Positions 9,130 through 16,994 of a stretch of DNA of 64,000 nucleotides are shown here, one piece after another; the stretch's first letter is position 1, and each line of letters begins with the position of its first letter. The stretch is taken from NCBI RefSeq assembly GCF_032917945.1, contig NZ_CP136624.1:7006001-7070000 (forward strand). Direction: 5' to 3'. The notes beneath the pieces were generated by a model. That model ran no database searches and was not told the DNA's origin. It worked only from the letters and a program-made list of their open reading frames with translations. The position numbers were made by a program, and so were the translations under genes. This stretch comes from Bradyrhizobium sp. sBnM-33. Its GTDB lineage: Bacteria > Pseudomonadota > Alphaproteobacteria > Rhizobiales > Xanthobacteraceae.

Positions 9130-10157
9130 ACGGCGGCAATCGCGTTCGCCTCGGCGTCGAGGCTGAATTTCTCCAGCACGCGCGCACGCGCCCGCTCGCC
9201 CATCGCGACAGCCGTCGCCGGATCGCGCATTAGCGGCTCCAATGCAGCAACGAGCGCCTCAGTATCTCCCGGCGGCGTCAGCATGCCCGTCACGCCGTCC
9301 TCGACCACGAACTCCGCTGCGCCTGCCCGCGCCGCCACCAGCGCCGCGCCTGCCGCCATCGCCTCGATCAGCGTCAGGCCAAAGCCTTCATTGCGCGAGG
9401 TGAAGGCGTAGATTGTCAGCCGCTGATACCAGCGCTGCACTTCCTCGATTTCGAGCTCGCCCGTGATGACGATGCGCGATTGCAGCCCGGCCGCCTCGAT
9501 CTGCCGTTTCAAGCCGTCGGCAAAACCCTGCTGCTCCGGCACGACCGCGCCGACGATGACAGCGGTGAAATCGGGATAGCGCGGCAACAGCCGGCACATC
9601 GCCTCGACAAAGACATCCGTGCCTTTTTGCGCGCGCACGCGGCCGAAGCAACCGATAGCGTAGCGTCCGGGCAGTTTCGCTTCGGCAAACGCCGATGCGC
9701 GGTCGGCCGGCGGCGCATAGCGCATCGTATCGACGCCGTGCATCACGACCGTTGCGTTGCGCTTGAGGAACGAGGCCGACAGTTCGGATGTTGCGATCAC
9801 AGCATCCATCTGCCGGATCAGCCAGCGCGTCAGCCAGGTGTGATGTCGCTGCGCCGCCGACGTGAAGACCAGCTTCAGCGGCCAGCTGAGCGAACGCAGC
9901 AAGACGCCGACGATCATCTCGTCGTTGCGTCGCGCGTGCCAGATCAGCGGCGAGCGGTGCCGCCTTAATTTCAAAAGATCCGCAAAACCCATCCGCGCGA
10001 TGCCGTCGGGCGCGTGCGGTCCGAGCCATGCCGCCCGATACATCTGCGCAAGTTTTGGCGCCACCATCCGGTTGGTCGCCGTGACGCCCGAATAGCGCCT
10101 GTGCAGATTCGGCACGATCAGTTGCAGATCACTGGCCAAGTTGTTCTCGATCGGCAC
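9111..10157 (-). CDS. GT4 family glycosyltransferase, probably LPS core
   Basis: The 348-residue GT-B protein contains the C-terminal donor-binding region IGCFGRVRAQKGTDVFVEAM from about 177, a partner-specific VITGELEIEEVQRWY segment and the EX7E motif of GT4 enzymes (EGFGLTLIE, near 263-271). GT4 retaining transferases act on nucleotide sugars. Its position between waaF and galE suggests it adds a hexose to the LPS core, but donor and acceptor are inferred. It converges on waaF with a 19-base overlap and is divergent from galE with 127 bases between. Confidence 0.85.
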   Translation of the reverse strand: MPIENNLASDLQLIVPNLHRRYSGVTATNRMVAPKLAQMYRAAWLGPHAPDGIARMGFADLLKLRRHRSPLIWHARRNDEMIVGVLLRSLSWPLKLVFTSAAQRHHTWLTRWLIRQMDAVIATSELSASFLKRNATVVMHGVDTMRYAPPADRASAFAEAKLPGRYAIGCFGRVRAQKGTDVFVEAMCRLLPRYPDFTAVIVGAVVPEQQGFADGLKRQIEAAGLQSRIVITGELEIEEVQRWYQRLTIYAFTSRNEGFGLTLIEAMAAGAALVAARAGAAEFVVEDGVTGMLTPPGDTEALVAALEPLMRDPATAVAMGERARARVLEKFSLDAEANAIAAVYRTLG

Positions 10158-10284
10158 GTCCGGCTCCGTTTCGGCCAGTTCCTATACGCAACATTAAGCA
10201 TAGTGGCCAGTTCGCCGGCGCCGAAACCCACTCTTCACCGCAGCCCCGTTAGCATCGTTCCTAACAAATCGGGAGAGGTGGCCT

Positions 10285-11298
10285 ATGACCGTGCTCGTCA
10301 CCGGTGGCGCCGGCTATATCGGAAGTCATACGGTTCATGCGCTGGTTGATGCCGGCGAAAGTGTTGTCGTGATCGACAACCTGTCCACGGGATTTTCCTC
10401 ACTTTTGCCCCGCCCCGTGCCGCTGTTCATCGGCGACGCCGGCGACGAAAACCTCGTCGAGAGCGTGATCGCCCAGCACCGCGTCGAGAGCATCATTCAT
10501 TTCGCGGGCTCCGTTGTGGTGCCGGATTCGATGCGCGATCCGCTCGGCTATTACCGCAACAACACCATGACGACCCGCAGCCTCTTGAATTCAGCGGTGA
10601 AGGGCGGCGTCAGCCGCTTCCTCTTTTCATCGACGGCTGCCGTCTACGGCAATCCGGACCAGGTGCCGGTGCCGGAACACGCGCCGACGCGACCGATGTC
10701 GCCTTACGGCTCCTCAAAGCTGATGACCGAAATTATGCTGCATGACGTCGCCAGCGCGCACGATATGAAGTACGTCGTGCTGCGCTATTTCAATGTCGCC
10801 GGCGCCGACCCGAACGGCCGCTGCGGCCTGTCGACCATCGGCGCGACTCATCTGCTCAAGATTGCCGTTGAAGCCGCCACCGGGCAGCGCGCCAAGGTCG
10901 ACGTGTACGGAACCGACTATCCGACGCCGGATGGAAGCTGCATCCGCGATTTCATCCATGTCAGCGATCTCGCGGAAGCTCATCGCGCCGCGCTGTCGTA
11001 CCTGCGAGGCGGCGGAAGCTCGATCACGCTGAACTGCGGCTACGGCCGCGGCTACTCGGTGCTGGAAACCATCGAGGGCGTGCGCCGCGTCTCGATGCGC
11101 AATTTCGCGGTTCAATATGCGCCGCGCCGGCCCGGCGACATTATGGCCATGGTCGCCAATACCAGCCGCATCCGTTCCGTGCTGGATTGGACGCCGCAAT
11201 ACGACAATCTCGAAACCATCGCCGGCCACGCGCTGACCTGGGAAAAGAAACAGTTCAGCGAACGCGGCGGCCTTCCGCAGCACGCGGACTCGGCTTGA
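10285..11298 (+). CDS. galE: UDP-glucose 4-epimerase
   Basis: The 337-residue SDR enzyme has TGGAGYIGSH at residues 6-15, the catalytic Ser/Thr region FSSTAAVYG (about 114-122) and Tyr141 in YGSSK. The segments LRYFNVAGADPNG and RDFIHVSDLAEAH are diagnostic of GalE. It interconverts UDP-glucose and UDP-galactose in the cytoplasm, supplying galactose for surface polysaccharide. A plausible ribosome-binding site (GGGAGAGG) lies just before the ATG. The ABC exporter gene follows 104 bases later on the same strand. Confidence 0.94.
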   Translation: MTVLVTGGAGYIGSHTVHALVDAGESVVVIDNLSTGFSSLLPRPVPLFIGDAGDENLVESVIAQHRVESIIHFAGSVVVPDSMRDPLGYYRNNTMTTRSLLNSAVKGGVSRFLFSSTAAVYGNPDQVPVPEHAPTRPMSPYGSSKLMTEIMLHDVASAHDMKYVVLRYFNVAGADPNGRCGLSTIGATHLLKIAVEAATGQRAKVDVYGTDYPTPDGSCIRDFIHVSDLAEAHRAALSYLRGGGSSITLNCGYGRGYSVLETIEGVRRVSMRNFAVQYAPRRPGDIMAMVANTSRIRSVLDWTPQYDNLETIAGHALTWEKKQFSERGGLPQHADSA

Positions 11299-11402
11299 AA
11301 TCAAGCGCTTATTTGGCTTGAAAAAGCCCCTCTAAGCAGGCAAGGAGGCATCGCAGCAGCCCTGACGCGCCGGGCTATCCAGGCGCCGTCAATGGAACGC
11401 GA

Positions 11403-13223
11403 ATGACCGAACTTCCAAGCAAACCGACAAGAAAAATCACCGACGATCCCTATGGCGCGGCGATCCTGATTCGCCGCCTCGTCATGGAACAGGGGGTCGT
11501 CTACTGGCGGCGCTATTTGCTGGCATTCGCGCTGATGGGCCTCGCGGCTGGAGCTACCGCCGGCTCGGCCTACATCCTCGGCCAGGTAATCAACCAGGCC
11601 TATGTCGACAAGAACGTACTCGGCATCGCGCTGCTGTCGGGCGTCACGGTGATCCTGCTGTTCATCAAGGGCGTGGCGACCTACGGCCATTCCGTGATCC
11701 TGTCGAAGATTGGCAACGCCATCCTCGCCAACAACCAGCGGCGGCTGTTCGCCAAGCTGATGAACGAAAGCATCGGATTCTATTCCGAGCGGCATTCGTC
11801 CGAATTCCTGGCGCGGCTGACATCGGGCGCGCGCTCGATCACCGAGGTGATGGAGCTTCTGATCAACGCGGTCGGACGTGACGTACTGTTGCTGATTTCG
11901 CTGGTCGCCGTGATGGTCGCGCAGGATCCGATCCTGTCGCTGATCGGCCTTCTGGTGGTGCCGCCGGCGATGTTGTTCCTGCGCAAGCTGGTGAAGCGCA
12001 TCAAGGGCCTCGCGCACCACCAGTTCACCGGCAGCGCCGACATCATGGAGACCATGCAGGAAGCGCTGCAGGGCATCCGCACGGTGAAGGCGTTCACGCT
12101 GGAACAAGCCATGCAGCGGCAGATCGACGAGAACATCGCGATCGTCGAGCGTAACTCCAACAAAATGGCGCGGGTGTCCAATCGCGCCAATCCGCTGATG
12201 GAAATGCTCGGCGGCTTCGCGGTGGCCGGTTGCCTGCTCTATGGCGGCTACAGCGTGGTTGCGCTCGGCGCCACACCCGGCCAGTTCTTTTCCTTCATGA
12301 CGGCGTTTTTGCTGGCTACCGAACCCGCCAAGCGGCTGTCGCGGCTCAACATCGACCTCAACAGCAAGCTCGTCGGCGCCAGGATGCTTCTGGAGATCGT
12401 CGACAGCCCGGCGAGCGAGCCGCCCGACAACGACAAGCCGGCGCTGAAACTCTCCGATGCGCGCGTCGAGTTTCGCGATGTCACCTTCTCCTACCGGCCG
12501 AATGAGCCGGTGCTGCGACGCGTGAGCTTCGTCGCCGAACCCGGCAAGACGACCGCGCTGGTCGGCCCTTCCGGCGGCGGCAAGTCCACCGTGCTGGCGC
12601 TGTTGCTGAGGCTCTATGAGGTCGACAGCGGCGAAATCCTGATCGATGGCCAGGCGATCTCCGGTGTATCGCGACAATCGCTGCGGCGGCAGACCGCCTA
12701 TGTCGGGCAGGACGTCTACCTGTTCCGCGACACGATCGGCGCCAACATCGCCTTCGGCAAGGAAGGCGCCAGCCAGGACGAGATCGTGGCGGCGGCGAAA
12801 GCGGCCTGCGCGCACGATTTCATCATGGGCTTTCCGCTCGGTTACGACACCCCGGTCGGCGAGCACGGCACGCAGCTCTCCGGCGGCCAGCGCCAACGCA
12901 TCGCAGTCGCTCGGGCGCTGATCAAGAACGCGCCGATCATCCTGCTCGATGAGGCCACCGCGGCGCTCGATTCCGAATCCGAGAAAGCCGTGCAGGAGGC
13001 GATCGAGCATCTCTGCCAGAACCGCACCACCATCGTGATCGCCCACCGCCTGCACACCATCATGCATGCCGATGCCATCCTGGTGGTCGAGGCCGGCGAG
13101 ATCGTCGAGCGTGGCCAGCATGACGATTTGCTGCGTCGCGGCGGGCGCTATGCCTCCTTCTTCCGCCTGCAGCAGCGTGAAGCCGGTCCGCCCAGTCTGG
13201 CGCCGGTCAGCGCAACCGCGTAA
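11403..13223 (+). CDS. MsbA-like ABC exporter (fused membrane and ATPase domains)
   Basis: The 606-residue half-transporter has six predicted membrane spans in residues 35-330 and a nucleotide-binding domain with Walker A GPSGGGKST at 388-396, signature LSGGQRQ at 492-498 and Walker B IILLDEAT near 513. Domain order and length match MsbA and related lipid or multidrug exporters that act as homodimers in the inner membrane. Next to LPS core genes it may flip lipid A-core, but drug or glucan export cannot be excluded. The ribosome-binding site is weak (GGAACG), and the upstream 104 bases lack a clear terminator, so read-through from galE is possible. Confidence 0.88.
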   Translation: MTELPSKPTRKITDDPYGAAILIRRLVMEQGVVYWRRYLLAFALMGLAAGATAGSAYILGQVINQAYVDKNVLGIALLSGVTVILLFIKGVATYGHSVILSKIGNAILANNQRRLFAKLMNESIGFYSERHSSEFLARLTSGARSITEVMELLINAVGRDVLLLISLVAVMVAQDPILSLIGLLVVPPAMLFLRKLVKRIKGLAHHQFTGSADIMETMQEALQGIRTVKAFTLEQAMQRQIDENIAIVERNSNKMARVSNRANPLMEMLGGFAVAGCLLYGGYSVVALGATPGQFFSFMTAFLLATEPAKRLSRLNIDLNSKLVGARMLLEIVDSPASEPPDNDKPALKLSDARVEFRDVTFSYRPNEPVLRRVSFVAEPGKTTALVGPSGGGKSTVLALLLRLYEVDSGEILIDGQAISGVSRQSLRRQTAYVGQDVYLFRDTIGANIAFGKEGASQDEIVAAAKAACAHDFIMGFPLGYDTPVGEHGTQLSGGQRQRIAVARALIKNAPIILLDEATAALDSESEKAVQEAIEHLCQNRTTIVIAHRLHTIMHADAILVVEAGEIVERGQHDDLLRRGGRYASFFRLQQREAGPPSLAPVSATA

Positions 13224-13229
13224 AAGCTA

Positions 13230-13278
13230 GAGCATCATCCGGAAAAGTGGGCACCGGTTTTCCGAAAAGATCATGCTC
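13230..13278. repeat. Palindromic repeat, family D (CGGAAAA/TTTTCCG hairpin)
   Basis: The element has nested inverted arms: GAGCAT(C)AT with ATCATGCTC outside and CCGGAAAAG with GGTTTTCCG inside. This short hairpin is a common dispersed repeat in Bradyrhizobium and related rhizobia. Lying seven bases after the ABC exporter stop, it could end or stabilise that transcript. Confidence 0.7.
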
Positions 13279-13322
13279 AACTAGAAGACTCCGGATTTCC
13301 ACCGTAACCCGAGACCCTTTTC

Positions 13323-14024
13323 ATGACCGCAGCCTCCTACGTCATATCAGCAGCCCCGCAGCCCGCGCTTCCCGTCGTCGGCGAGACCGGCTCCTATCCG
13401 GTCCGCCGCATCTGGTGCGTCGGGCGCAACTATCTCGAGCACATCAGAGAGATGGGCAATGACGAGCGCGCGCCGCCGTTCTTCTTCGCCAAGCATGCTG
13501 ACATGCTGGTGTCCGACGGCGCCACGATCCCCTATCCGCCCCTGACCAAGGACCTGCATCACGAGGTCGAACTGGTCGTCGCGATGAAGAGCAGTGGCCT
13601 CAATATCCCGGCCGACAAGGCGCTCGCCCATGTCTACGGCTACGCGGTCGGCATCGACCTCACCCGCCGCGACCTGCAGATCGCCTCGCGCAAGAAGGAG
13701 CGGCCGTGGGAAGTCGGAAAGTCCTTCGACTATTCCGCGCCCTGTTCCGCGATCCAGCCCGCATCCAAGATCGGCCATCCCGCCAAGGGCAAGATTTGGC
13801 TGACGGTCAACGGCAAGGAAACGCAGAAGGGCGACCTCACCGAACTGATCTGGAGCGTGCCCGAAATCATCTGGCAGCTCTCGCAGCAGGTGAAGCTCGC
13901 CGCCGGCGACATCATCATGACCGGCACGCCGGCCGGAGTCTCGCAGCTCAATCCCGGCGACAAGATCGAGTGCGGCGTCGACGGCGTCGGCACGCTGAAG
14001 GTGAGTATCGGCAAGCCGGAATAG
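13323..14024 (+). CDS. Fumarylacetoacetate hydrolase family protein (fumarylpyruvate-hydrolase-like)
   Basis: The 233-residue single-domain FAH protein has the core starting RIWCVGRNYLEH, the metal-ligand stretch HHEVELVV and GIDLTRRDLQ, and the C-terminal GDIIMTGTPAGVSQLNPGD. These bind a divalent metal and cleave C-C bonds in 2,4-dioxo acids; acylpyruvate or fumarylpyruvate hydrolase is the closest general class. Nothing in the immediate neighbourhood reveals its substrate. It follows the ABC exporter and a palindromic repeat and is ended by a strong terminator. Confidence 0.85.
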   Translation: MTAASYVISAAPQPALPVVGETGSYPVRRIWCVGRNYLEHIREMGNDERAPPFFFAKHADMLVSDGATIPYPPLTKDLHHEVELVVAMKSSGLNIPADKALAHVYGYAVGIDLTRRDLQIASRKKERPWEVGKSFDYSAPCSAIQPASKIGHPAKGKIWLTVNGKETQKGDLTELIWSVPEIIWQLSQQVKLAAGDIIMTGTPAGVSQLNPGDKIECGVDGVGTLKVSIGKPE

Positions 14025-14050
14025 GCCGACGATATTTTCAACGACAACAA

Positions 14051-14077
14051 GCCCCGGAACATCCGGGGCCTTTTTAT
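14051..14077 (+). terminator. Rho-independent terminator after the FAH gene
   Basis: A perfect 8-bp stem (GCCCCGGA / TCCGGGGC) with a three-base loop is followed by CTTTTTATT, 26 bases past the FAH stop codon. Confidence 0.9.
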
Positions 14078-14118
14078 TGCAGGAGGGCCTGTTTCTACTG
14101 CTTCATTGCTGCTCAGAA

Positions 14119-14257
14119 CCCCTCATCCTGGGGAGCGCGAAGCGCGTCTCGAAGGATGTAATGTTTCTCCCGCCGATGCGAAGCATCGTCCGGAGATGCG
14201 CGGAGCCTGTCATTGGACCGCGCTGCGCGCGGACGTTGGCGCTGCTCACCATGAGCG
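14119..14257. repeat. Palindromic repeat, family B, copy 1
   Basis: The element begins CCTCATCCTGGGGAGCGCG and includes GTCTCGAAGGATG, ending CTCACCATGAGCGG. The related copy at 58,745-58,842 has the same two ends. The middle contains CGATGCGAAGCATCG, also found in the repeat at 62,393, and CGGAGCCTGTCATTGG, shared with family A, so this copy looks composite. Confidence 0.7.
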
Positions 14258-14297
14258 GATTATAACACAGTAAGGCTGTCCCGGCTTGCCGCGGCCG

Positions 14298-14705
14298 CTA
14301 TGGCGGCGGTGGATAGCGATCGAAGGTGGGCAGTTCGTGCACGCGCTCCATCCAGCGAAGGCGCTCTGCGACCTGGATATGCACCATGGCTGGCACGGCG
14401 TCGGGATCGTCGTAGGTCGCGCTCTGGATATCGACGATCCCGGGCAGCACATTGGCATTGGTGTAGAAGAGACCGGTGCCACAGTTCGCGCAAAACTGTC
14501 GCCGGCCATGTTCCGATGATTCGTAGATCTTGGGCGTTCCCTTCGTTACCTTGAGCGCGTCCTCCGCGTACATCGTCCACCCAACCATCGGCGCGCCGGC
14601 ATGACGGCGACAATCTGCGCAATGGCACAACGCATGAACGAGAGGCTTCCCCGCGATCTCATAACGGATGGCGCCACAGTGACAGCCGCCGGTGATGTTG
14701 CTCAT
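14298..14705 (-). CDS. GFA/CENP-V family zinc protein
   Basis: The 135-residue protein starts MSNITGGCHCG, preceded by a GGAGGCGAG ribosome-binding site; a longer frame reaching 14,774 lacks this support. The Cys pattern GCHCGAIRYE, CHCADCRR and FCANCGTGLF is that of the GFA (glutathione-dependent formaldehyde-activating) fold, which binds two zinc ions. Few members have a proven activity; a role with glutathione-aldehyde adducts is family lore, not shown here. It converges with the FAH gene and is followed upstream by a palindromic repeat separating it from hpnO. Confidence 0.85.
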   Translation of the reverse strand: MSNITGGCHCGAIRYEIAGKPLVHALCHCADCRRHAGAPMVGWTMYAEDALKVTKGTPKIYESSEHGRRQFCANCGTGLFYTNANVLPGIVDIQSATYDDPDAVPAMVHIQVAERLRWMERVHELPTFDRYPPPP

Positions 14706-14741
14706 GCTCGCCTCCAGATGGATGCGTTTTCGATCGATTGC

Positions 14742-14825
14742 AGCCCGGATGAAGCGCAGCGTAATCCGGGACAATCATCGGCCAATGAAGCAGCCCCGGA
14801 TTGCGCTTCGCTTCATCCGGGCTAC
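14742..14825. repeat. Palindromic repeat, family C (AGCCCGGATG / CATCCGGGCT)
   Basis: Long imperfect inverted repeat: AGCCCGGATGAAGCGCAGCG at the left pairs with CGCTTCGCTTCATCCGGGCT at the right, with inner copies AATCCGGG and CCCCGGATT. The form is a widespread dispersed element of Bradyrhizobium. It lies between hpnO and the GFA gene, both on the minus strand, 11 bases past the hpnO stop codon. Confidence 0.8.
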
Positions 14826-14836
14826 CAGGCCTATGG

Positions 14837-16228
14837 TTACGCCGACTTCCTGACCGCGTTGTCGACCAGCGTCTTGCCGAGCGACCAGATCGCGCCGGGA
14901 ACCTTGTGGCTGGCGGCAATGACGTCGTCGAACGATTTTTCGATCCAGGTGCAATCTTCTTCCGTGATCACCAGCGGCGGCAGCAGCTTGATGGTGTGGC
15001 TGCCGTGGCCGGAGACCTGCGTCAGGATCTTGTGATCCTTGAATAGCGGTACGGTGATGAGCTGACAGAACAGGCCTTTATTTGCGGTCTCCAGCAGATT
15101 CCAGGAAGCCTTCAGCTTCAGCGATTTCGGCGGGCCGAACTCGATGCCGATCATCAATCCCTTGCCGCGCACTTCCTTCAGCAATTCATAGCCGGGCACC
15201 ATGCGGGTCAGCGCAAGGCGAAGCTCGGCGCCGCGCTTGGCGGCCTGCTCGACAAGTTTCTCCTGCTTGATCACATCGAGAGTGGCGATGCCGGCGGCCA
15301 TCGCCATATCGTTCTTCGCAAACGTCGAGCCATGCACGACCGCGCGATCCATCTGGTTGAATATCTTGTCGAAGATGGACTTGCGGGTCAGCAGCGCGCC
15401 GACTGGCACGTGACCGCCCGACAGCGCCTTCGCCAGCAGCACCATGTCGGGCTCGACATTCCAGTGCTCGACCGCGAGGAATTTTCCGGTGCGGCCGATA
15501 CCGGTCTGGATTTCGTCGGCAATGAAGATCGTGCCGTATTTTTTGCACAGCGCGGCAGCGCCCGGCAAAAATTCGTCCGTGGGCATGTTGACGCCCTTGC
15601 CCTGGATCGGCTCGACGATGAAGGCCGCGACCTGGCGCGAGGACAGTGCCTGCTCGAGCGCGGCGAGATCGTTGAAATGTATCTGCGTGCATCCCGGCAG
15701 CAGCGGCTCGAAGCCGCTTCTGAAGTTCGCATCGTCCATCAGCGACAGCGCGCCGTAGGATAGGCCGTGGAAGGAATGCGAGCAGGAGACGATGCCGGGA
15801 CGGCCGGTCGCACCGCGCGCGAACTTGATTGCGGCCTCGACGGTCTCGGCGCCGGAATTGGCAAAGAACACCTTGTCCAGATACGGAACATGTTCGAGCA
15901 GGCGTTCCGCCAGTACGCCCGCGAGCGTCGAGACGTCGAGCTGCACCAGATTGGGAAAATCGCTGTCGAGCACGCTTTTCAGCGCCAGACGCAGCGCCGG
16001 ATGATTGCGGCCAATCGCAAAAACGCCAAATCCGCTGAGTAGATCGAGATAGCGGGCCCCATCACGATCGAACAGGTATTGACCTTGACCCTTCTGAAAG
16101 CCCACATCGTAGCCGATGGTCTTCAGCACCCGGACGAGCTGCTCGTTCAGATGGCGCGCATGCATGGAACTGCGCTGCGCCTGCCGCTCTACAAACAGCC
16201 CGAAAACGTCTAGAGATGAATCTGGCAT
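14837..16228 (-). CDS. hpnO: Hopanoid aminotransferase, aminobacteriohopanetriol synthesis
   Basis: The 463-residue class III PLP aminotransferase has FFANSGAETVEAAIKFAR near 121, the DEIQTGIGRTG cofactor site at 239-249 and the PLP lysine Lys267 in LLAKALSGGHVP. In Rhodopseudomonas, HpnO converts the ribosyl-derived hopanoid aldehyde to 35-aminobacteriohopanetriol. The assignment rests on family resemblance plus position: the next two genes are DUF2147 and hpnN in the hopanoid locus. An internal Met at residue 22 is an alternative start; neither start has a strong ribosome-binding site. Acetylornithine/succinyldiaminopimelate aminotransferases are the nearest alternatives. Confidence 0.88.
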   Translation of the reverse strand: MPDSSLDVFGLFVERQAQRSSMHARHLNEQLVRVLKTIGYDVGFQKGQGQYLFDRDGARYLDLLSGFGVFAIGRNHPALRLALKSVLDSDFPNLVQLDVSTLAGVLAERLLEHVPYLDKVFFANSGAETVEAAIKFARGATGRPGIVSCSHSFHGLSYGALSLMDDANFRSGFEPLLPGCTQIHFNDLAALEQALSSRQVAAFIVEPIQGKGVNMPTDEFLPGAAALCKKYGTIFIADEIQTGIGRTGKFLAVEHWNVEPDMVLLAKALSGGHVPVGALLTRKSIFDKIFNQMDRAVVHGSTFAKNDMAMAAGIATLDVIKQEKLVEQAAKRGAELRLALTRMVPGYELLKEVRGKGLMIGIEFGPPKSLKLKASWNLLETANKGLFCQLITVPLFKDHKILTQVSGHGSHTIKLLPPLVITEEDCTWIEKSFDDVIAASHKVPGAIWSLGKTLVDNAVRKSA

Positions 16229-16328
16229 TGGCTACATACGTCGGTTGATGGATGTTTCGTCAACTGAAAACACTCAATGCGGCGTTTTGACCCCGCTTGG
16301 ATCATCTACTTAAACACAGGTTCGAACC

Positions 16329-16994
16329 ATGTTGCACTGCCCAAGACCTATCGCGCGCACAATAGTTTATACGGGAATCTTTTTAGCCACAGGTCTTAAT
16401 GCGGCGCTGGCCGCCGATCCCACCGGTGACTGGAAAGTGGCCGATGGTGTTGCCAACATTCGTGTCGCCCAATGCAACGGCAACATGTGGGGCGTCGTTG
16501 CCTGGGAAAAGATGCCGGGCGGCAAGGACAAGAACAATCCGGATGCCTCAAAGCAGAAGAGGCCGACTTTGGGCATGCCGATCCTGATCGACATGAAGAA
16601 GAAGCCCGGCGTCAATGCGTGGGAAGGTGAGGTCTATAACGCCAAGGACGGACAAACCTACAGCGCGACCATCAAGCCGGTTGGGACCGACCAGCTTGAG
16701 ATTCAAGGCTGCGTGCTCGGCTTCCTCTGCGGCGGCGAGACCTGGACCCGTGTCGGTCCGCCGATCCCTTCAAGCCCCACCAACAGCATGGCCAAGGGCA
16801 CACCGAAGGGTGCACCCGGCGCATCGCCCAAGACCGCGGCGCCAGCCGCCCCGCCGGCGCCGCCGAAGACCACGGGTGCGGTAAATCCTGCGCCCGCGCC
16901 GAAGGCCGCGGCGGGTCAGAAACAGGCGGCCGCCCAGCCCGGCGATATCGGCGATATCTGCCTACTGCCCGACATCGCGCGGTTTGCCCATTAG
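16329..16994 (+). CDS. Secreted DUF2147 protein with Pro/Ala-rich tail
   Basis: The 221-residue protein has a signal peptide (hydrophobic core IVYTGIFLATGLNAALA) ending near ALAAD, then a DUF2147 domain at about 30-145 with DPTGDWKV, YNAKDGQTYSATI and GCVLGFLCGGETWTR. A low-complexity tail rich in Pro, Ala and Lys spans about 155-205. DUF2147 proteins are periplasmic or exported beta-rich proteins of unknown function. It is divergent from hpnO (100 bases between) and its last 33 bases overlap the convergent hpnN gene, placing it inside the hopanoid locus. Confidence 0.85.
   Translation: MLHCPRPIARTIVYTGIFLATGLNAALAADPTGDWKVADGVANIRVAQCNGNMWGVVAWEKMPGGKDKNNPDASKQKRPTLGMPILIDMKKKPGVNAWEGEVYNAKDGQTYSATIKPVGTDQLEIQGCVLGFLCGGETWTRVGPPIPSSPTNSMAKGTPKGAPGASPKTAAPAAPPAPPKTTGAVNPAPAPKAAAGQKQAAAQPGDIGDICLLPDIARFAH

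Noticed and set aside
11299..11335. Terminator between galE and the ABC exporter gene
   Set aside because: The CAAGC/GCTTG hairpin is short and is followed by A-rich, not T-rich, sequence.
16318..16331. tRNA T-loop-like GGTTCGAACC
   Set aside because: No acceptor, D or anticodon arms fit around it; it lies directly before a start codon.
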